Shown in pieces: positions 1 through 7,509 of a stretch of 64,000 bases of DNA (its first letter is position 1; every line of letters starts with the position of its first letter). The stretch comes from Bacillota bacterium (lineage in GTDB: Bacteria > Bacillota > Clostridia > Lachnospirales > Cellulosilyticaceae), in contig JAEWMQ010000099.1 of NCBI GenBank assembly GCA_023393125.1, positions 1 to 64,000 on the forward strand, in the 5' to 3' direction. The position numbers were made by a program, and so were the translations under genes. The notes below the pieces were generated by a model, which made no database searches, was not told the origin of the DNA, and saw only the letters and a list, made by a program, of their open reading frames with translations.

Positions 1-161
1 ACATAGATGCGTACGCCTACTATAATTTTTCGACTAGGACAGACGTCATCAAGATAAACAGGTACTTTTAATAGATGTCCTTCATTTTCAATTTTAACAT
101 CTACTTCTACACATTTAATATCTTCACATACGTTAAACTCTATATTCTCTATGGACTTCAT
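1..161 (-). CDS. Hypothetical protein, N-terminal part only
   Basis: A leftward gene enters the window from the left edge; only its first 53 codons are visible. The ATG at 159-161 follows a GGGAAG-type ribosome binding site read on the minus strand. The visible part is rich in beta-strand-like residues and ends with a Cys-Pro stretch followed by a Val/Ile-rich segment (pattern DVCPSRKIIVGV), which resembles small clostridial proteins of unknown role that carry the same CP-x-K/R-hydrophobic pattern. I do not recognise a function and the C-terminus is missing. Confidence 0.6.
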   Translation of the reverse strand, partial: MKSIENIEFNVCEDIKCVEVDVKIENEGHLLKVPVYLDDVCPSRKIIVGVRIY

Positions 162-265
162 ATTAATCTTCCCTCCACTTAAACTAAGTTCAATCATTAC
201 TATAATTTATGCTTGGCTTAAGAGATAAGTTCCATTCTTATCATTTTTTCTTATATATAATCTAA

Positions 266-291
266 ATTTGTTATTTAATGTTATAACAAAT
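266..291. promoter_or_regulatory. Palindrome between divergent genes (possible operator)
   Basis: ATTTGTTAT (266-274) and ATAACAAAT (283-291) form a perfect 9-bp inverted repeat with an 8-base spacer in the gap between two divergent genes. The arms are AT-rich and no T-run follows, so a protein binding site fits better than a terminator. No regulator can be assigned. Confidence 0.35.
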
Positions 292-343
292 AGGCCATAT
301 TTCTCATATATGATTTTTAAACCAGATAATAATGATGCTAACG

Positions 344-373
344 TTGAAAAGATAAAACTAATCGTGGTAAAAT
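344..373 (+). promoter_or_regulatory. Putative sigma-A promoter for the TM2-domain gene
   Basis: TTGAAA (344-349) and TAAAAT (368-373) are separated by 18 bases and lie about 35 bases before the start codon at 409. Both boxes are one base away from consensus. The prediction rests on sequence only. Confidence 0.45.
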
Positions 374-408
374 GAAAGCAATATGAAACAGGAAAAGAGA
401 GGAAAACT

Positions 409-822
409 ATGAGATGTAAAAGTTGTGGACAAGAGTTAGGGGAAAAAGTAAAAATTTGTCCTATCTGTAGGACAGAGCAAGAGGGTTCAGTGAATGAAGA
501 AGGAGCAACTAATAAAATGTTCCAGCAAGATAACTTGAAAAGAGTGAGCCTTCAAAATGAAACTGCTATTTATGAAAATGAAGATTTAGAGGAAGAAGTC
601 TATAAACATCAAAAGTCTAGGTTAATAGCTGGATTGCTTCAGCTTTTTTTGGGGGGTTTTGGAGCAGGTAGATTTTATTTAGGCTATACAGGAGTTGCAG
701 TAGGACAGTTATGCACCTTACCTTTATTTGGAATTGGTTATATTTGGGGATTTATTGATGGTGTTTTAATTTTATGTGGACAACTAGATTTAGATGCAGA
801 TGGTGTGCCACTTAAAGGCTAG
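409..822 (+). CDS. Zinc-ribbon and TM2-domain membrane protein
   Basis: The 137-residue protein starts with a zinc ribbon (Cys3, Cys6, Cys17, Cys20), continues through a charged linker and ends with a TM2 domain from about residue 68 to 130: two hydrophobic helices joined by a short turn, with the typical GGFGAGRFYLG motif. TM2 proteins sit in the cytoplasmic membrane; their biochemical role is mostly unknown. The ATG follows a GAGGAAAA ribosome binding site. It is a single-gene unit with its own putative promoter at 344-373 and a terminator hairpin at 841-900. The family call is firm; any function would be a guess. Confidence 0.85.
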   Translation: MRCKSCGQELGEKVKICPICRTEQEGSVNEEGATNKMFQQDNLKRVSLQNETAIYENEDLEEEVYKHQKSRLIAGLLQLFLGGFGAGRFYLGYTGVAVGQLCTLPLFGIGYIWGFIDGVLILCGQLDLDADGVPLKG

Positions 823-840
823 GGGATATACAAAAATATA

Positions 841-900
841 GCAAATGAAAAAGGGAAAAGTACCTTGTAATTTACAGAGGTCTTTCCCTTTTTTATTTGC
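841..900. terminator. Terminator between convergent genes
   Basis: The arms GCAAATGAAAAAGGGAAAAG (841-860) and the matching CTTTCCC-T6-ATTTGC segment (882-900) form a long imperfect stem with A-rich and T-rich flanks, so it can stop transcription from both sides. It lies between the TM2 gene and the oppositely directed carboxypeptidase gene. Confidence 0.75.
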
Positions 901-968
901 TTCATTATATATCTTAACGCATTTCTAAAGTAAAACTGAATAGTTATCATAGTTTAAGTTATTGACCG

Positions 969-2321
969 TTAAAATGCTGGTAAACTATAGGAATCGTAGC
1001 GCTCAATAATACTATTAACCTTTGAAGCAATACTTACAGCATTTTCATAAGATAATGGTTCGTTAGGACCGAAATAACCATTATCATCAGTAGTCATAAT
1101 ACCTGTATCTACACAAAATTGAATGGCTTTTGCATAGGAAGTGCTGGCTTGATCTAAATCTACAATAGTTTTAGATGGGAGGATATTGGCTAGGTCTAAT
1201 TGACTTAAGAAATTGTAAATGACTTTAGCAGCTTCCTCTCTTGTAGTTTTTAGATTTTCTTTATAAATAGAAATTCCATTAAACTGAATCATGCTTTCTA
1301 AAGGTGAATTATAGCTTGTAGGCGTAGCACTTTTAATTAAGGCAATAAATTCACGCTTAGAAATAGGTGTTGTATAGTTGTGTGTGGTATTTGTAATCCA
1401 ACCTTCTTGTAAGGCCTCAGTTATATAAGGCTCTGCCCACTTGGAATACGTGTGATTAGTAAGATAATCGAACCCTTTGACATGAGTAGATAAAGTAAAG
1501 TTATTGGCACCATATTCAAAGAGCTTATTCATGTCTTCAAACTGCTTAGGTGCATCAGTTCTCATAACAACGCCTATAAGTTCTATATTATCATAAACAG
1601 CTTTTGCCACTAAAGTACGACCAGCAGGTGTATGATAGCCGGTTTTTGAAGCCACTACATTAGGATTATAATAAGGGCTATTTTTATCTAATAAAGCAGA
1701 GGAATGTGTAAGTGGAATCACTACATCACTATTAGCTACTTTAAAGTTGTAGCTACTCGTTCCTGCAATTTTAGTTAAAATAGGATCATCAAAAGCTACC
1801 CTAGCAATTTGAGATAAATCATAAGGTGTCGTATAGTGATCAGGATCATGATAGCCATGAGGATTAACAAAATGAGAAGATAGCACATTATTTTGAGTAG
1901 CTAAATCATTCATTCGCTTTGCAAAAGCAGAGATACCCCCTTTATCTGCTAAAGCAAGGTCATAGCAAACAAAATTATCTGAAGCCATAAGCACAGCATA
2001 TAAACCATCTAAAACAGTATATTGATCTCCTACCTTTAGACCAATTTGGCTACTATCAGAAGGAACCTCATCTACAGCAGCCTGAGATTTCGTAATAATC
2101 ATATCTGGAGGTAAATCCTGAAGTATAGCAAGAGCTGTAAGAATTTTTGTTGTACTAGCAGGATAAAAGGTAAGATTCATATTTTTAGAATAAAGAATAG
2201 TATTCGTTTTAGCTTCTATAAGAATTGCGCCATCAGCACTAATATCAGGTAAAGCCGAAGCACATAGCGGATTATAAAAAATAATAAAGCATAGTAGAAA
2301 AGATAAATATTTTTTTTGCAT
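969..2321 (-). CDS. D-alanyl-D-alanine carboxypeptidase (peptidase S11, DacA/DacF type) with SLH-like C-terminus
   Basis: This exported penicillin-binding protein trims the terminal D-Ala from peptidoglycan pentapeptides. A signal peptide covers about residues 1-23. The three catalytic motifs are present: SxxK as STTK (Ser56-Lys59), SDN (114-116) and KTG (226-228). After about residue 290 the usual PBP5 beta domain is replaced by a stretch with two or three degenerate SLH-like repeats (motifs TREEAAKVIYNFL and FGPNEPLSYENA), which would bind secondary wall polymers. The ATG has an AAGGAGCC-like site just upstream on the minus strand. No partner gene is next to it; the regulator gene at 2522 is divergent. 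Confidence 0.9.
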   Translation of the reverse strand: MQKKYLSFLLCFIIFYNPLCASALPDISADGAILIEAKTNTILYSKNMNLTFYPASTTKILTALAILQDLPPDMIITKSQAAVDEVPSDSSQIGLKVGDQYTVLDGLYAVLMASDNFVCYDLALADKGGISAFAKRMNDLATQNNVLSSHFVNPHGYHDPDHYTTPYDLSQIARVAFDDPILTKIAGTSSYNFKVANSDVVIPLTHSSALLDKNSPYYNPNVVASKTGYHTPAGRTLVAKAVYDNIELIGVVMRTDAPKQFEDMNKLFEYGANNFTLSTHVKGFDYLTNHTYSKWAEPYITEALQEGWITNTTHNYTTPISKREFIALIKSATPTSYNSPLESMIQFNGISIYKENLKTTREEAAKVIYNFLSQLDLANILPSKTIVDLDQASTSYAKAIQFCVDTGIMTTDDNGYFGPNEPLSYENAVSIASKVNSIIERYDSYSLPAF

Positions 2322-2521
2322 TTAAGGCTCCTTTCAAAAAAATAACCATAAATCTTTTAACATTATATACTAATTGGCTGTAAACATCAAACTTTATAAA
2401 AGAAAACTAAAAAAAAGATATTATCTTTTATAAATTTTCTGTAAAAATGTATAAGAAACCCAAAATGGACCATACTTTAGAAGAACATAAAATGTAAAAC
2501 TTGAAAGGAGATATATTTATT

Positions 2522-3166
2522 ATGATGTATCAATCATTAGAGAATTTTTCACTAAGAAAAATAAACTATGTTAAAACTAGAACTACAATATTAAAGACAG
2601 CAGCAAGTCTTCTTAAACAAAAGGAGTTTTCAGAAATTACAGTAGATGAAATTTGCCAAAAAGCACAGATTTCAAGAGGTACATTCTTTAATTACTTTTC
2701 AACAAAAGAACATATTTTTCATTATTTCATTAGAATTTTCACTGTGAAAATTGCACTTCGTATGAAACAGTGGAAGGAAGATATGACCTTTGAAGAGAAG
2801 CTAAAAGAAGTTTACCAATGGTTTTTAGAAGAAAAGCAATATACTAAGTTTACAAGCAGCTATATTAATTTCTTATTAACTGTAGGTGAAGAAGCTAACG
2901 AGATGAAGCTTATTGATGCGGAGTTTGTTTACTTCTTTAGTGGTATTAAGGAGGAAGAGTATCCTTATTATAATGAATTAACTATAGGAAAGTTGTTTGA
3001 AGAAATGTGTGAAATAGCTAAGACGAGAGGTGAAATTACTTTACCTGGCACAAAGAAGGAATTAAGTGCGTTAGTAGTAGGTGTTATTACAGGAGCCTAC
3101 TTAAGTGATCATGTTGTTCCTGAGAAGGAGCATTTATCTATTCTGAATTGTATTTGGAAACTTTAA
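2522..3166 (+). CDS. TetR/AcrR-family transcriptional regulator
   Basis: The N-terminal 60 residues carry a TetR helix-turn-helix (ITVDEICQKAQISRGTFFNYF), preceded by the usual helix that begins TRTTILKTAASLL. The remaining 150 residues are an all-helical ligand-binding and dimer domain without a recognisable ligand signature. I start at the ATG at 2522, 11 bases after AAAGGAG; a TTG at 2501 would put that site inside the gene. A second ATG follows directly at 2525. The gene stands alone between a divergent carboxypeptidase gene and a palindromic terminator, so its target is unclear. Confidence 0.88.
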   Translation: MMYQSLENFSLRKINYVKTRTTILKTAASLLKQKEFSEITVDEICQKAQISRGTFFNYFSTKEHIFHYFIRIFTVKIALRMKQWKEDMTFEEKLKEVYQWFLEEKQYTKFTSSYINFLLTVGEEANEMKLIDAEFVYFFSGIKEEEYPYYNELTIGKLFEEMCEIAKTRGEITLPGTKKELSALVVGVITGAYLSDHVVPEKEHLSILNCIWKL

Positions 3167-3169
3167 TAG

Positions 3170-3196
3170 AGCGCTGCAATTGCAGCGCTTTAATTA
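3170..3196 (+). terminator. Terminator after the TetR gene
   Basis: AGCGCTGCAATTGCAGCGCT (3170-3189) is a perfect 20-base palindrome followed by a short T-rich stretch, directly after the stop codon at 3164-3166. Confidence 0.65.
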
Positions 3197-3275
3197 TTTC
3201 ATAATAGAATTCATGTTAGTAGTTGTCATGCATAAAGGATTGTTTTGAAAGTTTGTTTAAAATATTCAGTATATT

Positions 3276-3284
3276 TGATATAAT
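3276..3284 (+). promoter_or_regulatory. Extended -10 promoter for the paralogous secreted-protein pair
   Basis: TGATATAAT (3276-3284) matches an extended -10 element. A weak -35 candidate, TTTAAA, lies 17 bases upstream. The start codon of the first gene is 40 bases downstream. Confidence 0.4.
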
Positions 3285-3323
3285 AAACATGGATTAGATT
3301 AAATAAAATAGAGGGGGATGACT

Positions 3324-4832
3324 ATGAATAGTATATGGGGGATATGTTTAAGTGTGTTACTCATGTTTTCTTCAGGTACACCAGAGCAAAAAGCATTATT
3401 TGAAGACTTAAGTAAGGTACTTGAGTGGGAAGTGGTGAAGCTTCATTCAAGTGGGGAGATTACAATGGAGGAGAATGGTGTAGATAATAGCATGTTAGAC
3501 AGTTTATATGGAGATTATGACTGGCTATTTGAAGAGACTTTATTGGAATCAACGGTTATTCAGTATGAGATAGATGCCTATTTAGATTCTAGTAATAATG
3601 AAGCATATGTAAAAGGCTATTTTACTGTGGAGAAGCAAAAAGTGCCTATCGAAATTTATCTAAAAGACGGTTGGGCCTATATTAACAAAGCATTATTAGT
3701 ATATGAGTATCCAGAAGGTGCTTTTGGACAAGCACCAGAAGAGTATATTGCCTATCCATTTGATTTAAACCAGTTTATAGATAAGGAGGTATTTGATTTA
3801 GAGGATTATAAACCGTTAACGGATCTAGTGCAATTAGAGTTACCTTTAACAAAAGTAAAGGATACATATACTTTCGAAATGGATTATAAGGAACTTGGGG
3901 ATTTCTTTGAAAAAGCTGCTAATAAGGTTATAAGTAATGCAGAAGCACTTGCAAAAGCCTATATCAAAATGGAATACGAGGATTTAACCATTGAGCAGTA
4001 CGATGATCAAGTGGATGATTATGTAGAGAAGACCTATGATAGTGTAGATGCGTTTTATAATGCAGAGGTAAAAACAGAACTTGAGAAATCTATAAGCTAC
4101 ATTAAAGAAAAATATATGATTGAAAGGATTAGTTGTTTTATAAAGGGGGCATTATGTGGCTCAGAGGTAACCATTAAGACAACCATTACAGAAGATAAAC
4201 TAACTAATAAAATAGATTCTCGGTTAAATTTCTTAAATAGTTATTTCGTTAATGCTAAGCTTCAAACGAGTATAGAGAAAGTAATCAGGCAAGAGGTGGA
4301 AATCCCTAAGAAAGTTACTAGCATTGATAATAAGTATAACTATGGATATGTGAGAAGTAGCGAGTATAGTGTAATAGATGGTCTTGCAGAAGATACAATT
4401 AGAGAAGTAGCGTATGAGAGATATGCCTTTGCTGATGGAAAGACATATTATATCCCTTGGTATAGCTATGACTATCCATCAAGTAGGGAGGGGCTATTGG
4501 GACGTAACCTTCTTTATTATGATGATGAAACAAAAAAGTGTTGGTTTGTAGCAGAAGAAAATGTAGACAATGAGGCTTATGAAAAAGCTTTATACGAGAG
4601 CTATGCTTTACTTGAAGAAGGAGATCTGGTAGATGAAAAGGAATTTTATGAAGCTCCCAAAAGATTAGATTATATTATAGATCCAAGCAAAACTATCTAT
4701 CTAAAGGTTATTCCAAAGGATGGATTTTGTTTAATCCCTATAAGTGAAATTGAAAAAGCTGGTTTTATTTGTGAGATTAAAGAAACTAAAGGCCAAAAGC
4801 AACTTATAATTTCTGAAAATATGTTTGATTAG
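3324..4832 (+). CDS. Secreted protein of unknown role, tandem paralogue 1
   Basis: I start at the second ATG (3324), six bases after GAGGGGG; the ATG at 3318 overlaps that site. A short hydrophobic leader ends near residue 18 and is followed by about 480 acidic, Tyr-rich residues. The protein is a clear paralogue of the next gene: both begin the mature part with E/K-KAL-x-E-L, share an aromatic strand pattern and a Lys-Gly-Ala-x-x-Gly-Ser segment near the middle, and end with an I/P-x-S/K-x-E-L/I-E segment that resembles a small copper-amine-oxidase-N-like fold. Its leader has Thr19 where the partner has the lipobox cysteine, so it may be secreted or membrane-held rather than lipid-anchored. 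Function unknown. Confidence 0.75.
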   Translation: MNSIWGICLSVLLMFSSGTPEQKALFEDLSKVLEWEVVKLHSSGEITMEENGVDNSMLDSLYGDYDWLFEETLLESTVIQYEIDAYLDSSNNEAYVKGYFTVEKQKVPIEIYLKDGWAYINKALLVYEYPEGAFGQAPEEYIAYPFDLNQFIDKEVFDLEDYKPLTDLVQLELPLTKVKDTYTFEMDYKELGDFFEKAANKVISNAEALAKAYIKMEYEDLTIEQYDDQVDDYVEKTYDSVDAFYNAEVKTELEKSISYIKEKYMIERISCFIKGALCGSEVTIKTTITEDKLTNKIDSRLNFLNSYFVNAKLQTSIEKVIRQEVEIPKKVTSIDNKYNYGYVRSSEYSVIDGLAEDTIREVAYERYAFADGKTYYIPWYSYDYPSSREGLLGRNLLYYDDETKKCWFVAEENVDNEAYEKALYESYALLEEGDLVDEKEFYEAPKRLDYIIDPSKTIYLKVIPKDGFCLIPISEIEKAGFICEIKETKGQKQLIISENMFD

Positions 4833-4844
4833 GGGGAAGACAAT

Positions 4845-6230
4845 ATGAAAAAAGTTACTTGGATAATGATTTTTTGTTTAGTAATAAGTTGTTTAACAGG
4901 TTGTAATACAAAAGAAAAGGCATTAATAGAAGAGTTGACACAAATAGCTAACTGGCCTTTTATTAATCTAACGTTTAGTGGCAAACTTGTCTTTGAAAAC
5001 TCAAAAGATAGTAGTAGCCATAAAGAAAAAGAGCGGATTATAAGTTATAAAGTGATAGCGGAGTTAGACATAGAAAATCAAAGAACGCATTTTGTAGTAG
5101 AGGCTATGGATTCTATAGAAGTAAAGCCTCTATATTTAGAAGGTTATGTAGTAGAAGACAGGCTTATTTTAGATAAAGCGTATTACACCAAGACATATCC
5201 TTATCATCGTTATGAAAAAATAACTGAGAGTTATATTGGTAGAAGTATCCCAGATGAGCTAAAAGGATATATTGACTTGTTTTATCAGGGTAATAATGTG
5301 GGGAGTAAAGCATTAGAATTATTAAATAAGGAAAAGGTGGAGCTCCCACTTACGAGGAATGGAGATCAATATAGTATGTTATTAGACGAGGAAAGCTTTA
5401 GTAAGGGAAGCGTATCTTTATTAAAAGCTTGTTTAAATCATATAGGAGAGCTTTATGACCTAGTAGAACAGCCATTTGGGGAGGATATGGATCCAGTAGA
5501 AAGAGCAGAAGTGAGAAATATATTAGTTAAAACAGTAGATGAGAAGTTTAAAGACGGGCAACTATATGAGATGTACTATTATTTCTTGAAAGGGGCTATC
5601 TATGGTAGTAAGTGTGATATTAAAATGGAGTTTGATAATGATATAGCCCAGTTTTGGGCTAAAGGTAAACTAGCTTATATGACAAGTGACAATGTAAGCT
5701 TTGATTTTAATTTGAGCTTAGCTAAAGGAGAAAAGCAGGATGTTGTAACGCCAAAGGATTTAAAGCAACTATCATCAGCAGAAGAGAACTATTATGAACA
5801 AACATTTTATAAAACGTTTCAAATAAGTGATGATATAGATAGCTATGGAGCTGTTATTGATAAAAACGGAAAAAAATATTTTCCAGTTGATGTGTTAGAC
5901 TGCTATATTAAAGAAGAAGAGAACGCGTATTATCTTATGTCGGGGTCATTTGATAGTTATATGCATTTAAGAAATGGCATAAGTAGTAAGAAACTTAAAA
6001 ACGAGATAAATGATATAATGATCCCTACAATAAAGTGTAATCCAATAAAAGAAGGTTATGAGTATTACCTTTCAAAGCAAGAGCTAGAGACGCTAGGTTT
6101 TGAAATAGTAAAAGAAAATGAGCAAAGTTTTATAGTGTATTATCGTATACCAGTAGCTTATTTTGATGAGCAAACTTATGATAAGCTTTATCAGGAGTAT
6201 TCAGAACATATAGGGGAATGGTACCAATAG
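4845..6230 (+). CDS. Lipoprotein of unknown role, tandem paralogue 2
   Basis: The 461-residue protein has a lipoprotein signal peptide ending in the lipobox LTGC with Cys20 as the predicted lipid-modified residue. The rest is acidic and Tyr-rich and aligns over its full length with the gene just upstream, from the mature N-terminus to the C-terminal domain. The two genes are 12 bases apart with a GGGGAAG site in the gap, so they form an operon that ends at the strong hairpin at 6271-6312. No known domain is obvious; a cell-surface or wall-binding role is only an inference from location. Confidence 0.8.
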   Translation: MKKVTWIMIFCLVISCLTGCNTKEKALIEELTQIANWPFINLTFSGKLVFENSKDSSSHKEKERIISYKVIAELDIENQRTHFVVEAMDSIEVKPLYLEGYVVEDRLILDKAYYTKTYPYHRYEKITESYIGRSIPDELKGYIDLFYQGNNVGSKALELLNKEKVELPLTRNGDQYSMLLDEESFSKGSVSLLKACLNHIGELYDLVEQPFGEDMDPVERAEVRNILVKTVDEKFKDGQLYEMYYYFLKGAIYGSKCDIKMEFDNDIAQFWAKGKLAYMTSDNVSFDFNLSLAKGEKQDVVTPKDLKQLSSAEENYYEQTFYKTFQISDDIDSYGAVIDKNGKKYFPVDVLDCYIKEEENAYYLMSGSFDSYMHLRNGISSKKLKNEINDIMIPTIKCNPIKEGYEYYLSKQELETLGFEIVKENEQSFIVYYRIPVAYFDEQTYDKLYQEYSEHIGEWYQ

Positions 6231-6270
6231 CTTATTGAATGAGTAGGCCAAATAGAAAAGGAGAGTAATA

Positions 6271-6312
6271 AAAGCCATGCATCACTAGATAGCTCTAGTG
6301 ATGCATGGCTTT
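6271..6312. terminator. Bidirectional terminator, 18-bp perfect stem
   Basis: AAAGCCATGCATCACTAG (6271-6288) pairs perfectly with 6295-6312 around the loop ATAGCT. The A and T ends let it work for both converging transcription units. Confidence 0.85.
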
Positions 6313-6339
6313 GGTATTTATACCATTGTACTATCTTAG

Positions 6340-7284
6340 TTAAAAAATGATGCCTAGTATAAGGGTAATGATATAAGCGCTACTAAGAAGTAAGAAATTT
6401 TTTATAGCTAAGATAAAAGTATCTTTTTTAGTCTGTAATGCCTTAAACTGTGCAATATTTTTTTGGACAGGAATAAGTGTTATGACGGTTAATAAAGAAA
6501 ACCAAGGAAGGTAGCTTAATAAAACACCAATAATAATGGCTATATAGCTAAAATAGTAAAGTGATGCCCATAAGGTAAGCCCTGCTTTTCTTCCTATATA
6601 AATAGGTAAGGTATAACGTTTGTTAACAATGTCTTCTTCCATATCACAGAGGTTATTAGCAAGCATAATGTTAGCAATGCAATAAGTAAAAGGAAGACAT
6701 ACGATTAAAATACCTATAAGCACTTTAATATTAAGTAATAAATGAAGTTGCCATCCATCATAGCTAAAGTTCAAAACTCCCTGATCGAACACCTGAATAT
6801 AGATTGTGATAAAGGGAAGTATTAATCCCATAGTAAGTCCAGAAAAAAGTTCACCAAAAGGTGTTCTAGAAATCGGTAATGGTCCAAAAGTATATAAGAT
6901 ACCGATAGCAAAACAAATCATACCAAGGGCTAATACTACTATATTTGTATCATAAACCAAATAAAGACCTAAGGCTGTAGAAAGTATGAGCATGGCATAA
7001 ATAAGAGAACGTACTAGCCCGGGTTTAAGTCCATGAGAAACCATGGCATTATGTACTTCATAACCATAACCTTTTCTTTGATGTGCCTTTGAATAATCAA
7101 TGTAATTATTAATGGCAGTAGTAGTCATATCAAAGATAAGCATACTCAAAAACATAATAATGGCATGAATAAAATGAAACTCTTCGAAAGTATAAAAAGC
7201 ATAAAGAGAGCCAAATAGAAAAGGGATAATACTAGCTACCTTAGTAGGTAATTCAACTAATTTAAGAAAAGCTGAAATTGTCAT
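6340..7284 (-). CDS. UbiA-family prenyltransferase (MenA-like)
   Basis: Integral membrane enzyme of the UbiA superfamily that moves a prenyl chain onto an aromatic acceptor; the closest pattern is 1,4-dihydroxy-2-naphthoate polyprenyltransferase of menaquinone synthesis. Eight or nine hydrophobic helices are visible. The first Asp-rich motif is NNYIDYSKAH (from about Asn59), and the second is NNLCDMEEDIVNKR near residue 205; both hold the Mg-pyrophosphate. The ATG follows a TAGGAGG site on the minus strand. No other menaquinone gene is nearby, so the exact acceptor cannot be fixed from context. Confidence 0.85.
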   Translation of the reverse strand: MTISAFLKLVELPTKVASIIPFLFGSLYAFYTFEEFHFIHAIIMFLSMLIFDMTTTAINNYIDYSKAHQRKGYGYEVHNAMVSHGLKPGLVRSLIYAMLILSTALGLYLVYDTNIVVLALGMICFAIGILYTFGPLPISRTPFGELFSGLTMGLILPFITIYIQVFDQGVLNFSYDGWQLHLLLNIKVLIGILIVCLPFTYCIANIMLANNLCDMEEDIVNKRYTLPIYIGRKAGLTLWASLYYFSYIAIIIGVLLSYLPWFSLLTVITLIPVQKNIAQFKALQTKKDTFILAIKNFLLLSSAYIITLILGIIF

Positions 7285-7372
7285 GAAAACCTCCTAATTT
7301 TAAGTAAATTGCAGCTAATAGTATATATGAGATTAGGTATTTTAACAAGATAAATAGAATTAATTAAATATA

Positions 7373-7401
7373 TTGACAGAGCAGGGGGGAGATTTTATAA
7401 T
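7373..7401 (+). promoter_or_regulatory. Consensus sigma-A promoter for the EAL protein gene
   Basis: TTGACA (7373-7378) and TATAAT (7396-7401) are both perfect and 17 bases apart. The implied start near 7408 leaves an untranslated leader of about 100 bases before the gene; I see no known riboswitch in it. Confidence 0.75.
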
Positions 7402-7509
7402 TTCTAATGTTAAAATTAATCATTATAAGAACTGTTTAATGCCAAAAATAGATTTTTTAATGATTATGCAAGAAAAAATAAATAGTAGTATCATTGTATT
7501 AAAAAGGTT

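Noticed and set aside
7408..7509. c-di-GMP riboswitch in the leader of the EAL gene
   Set aside because: The leader is AT-rich and lacks the conserved GEMM core and tetraloop-receptor segments.
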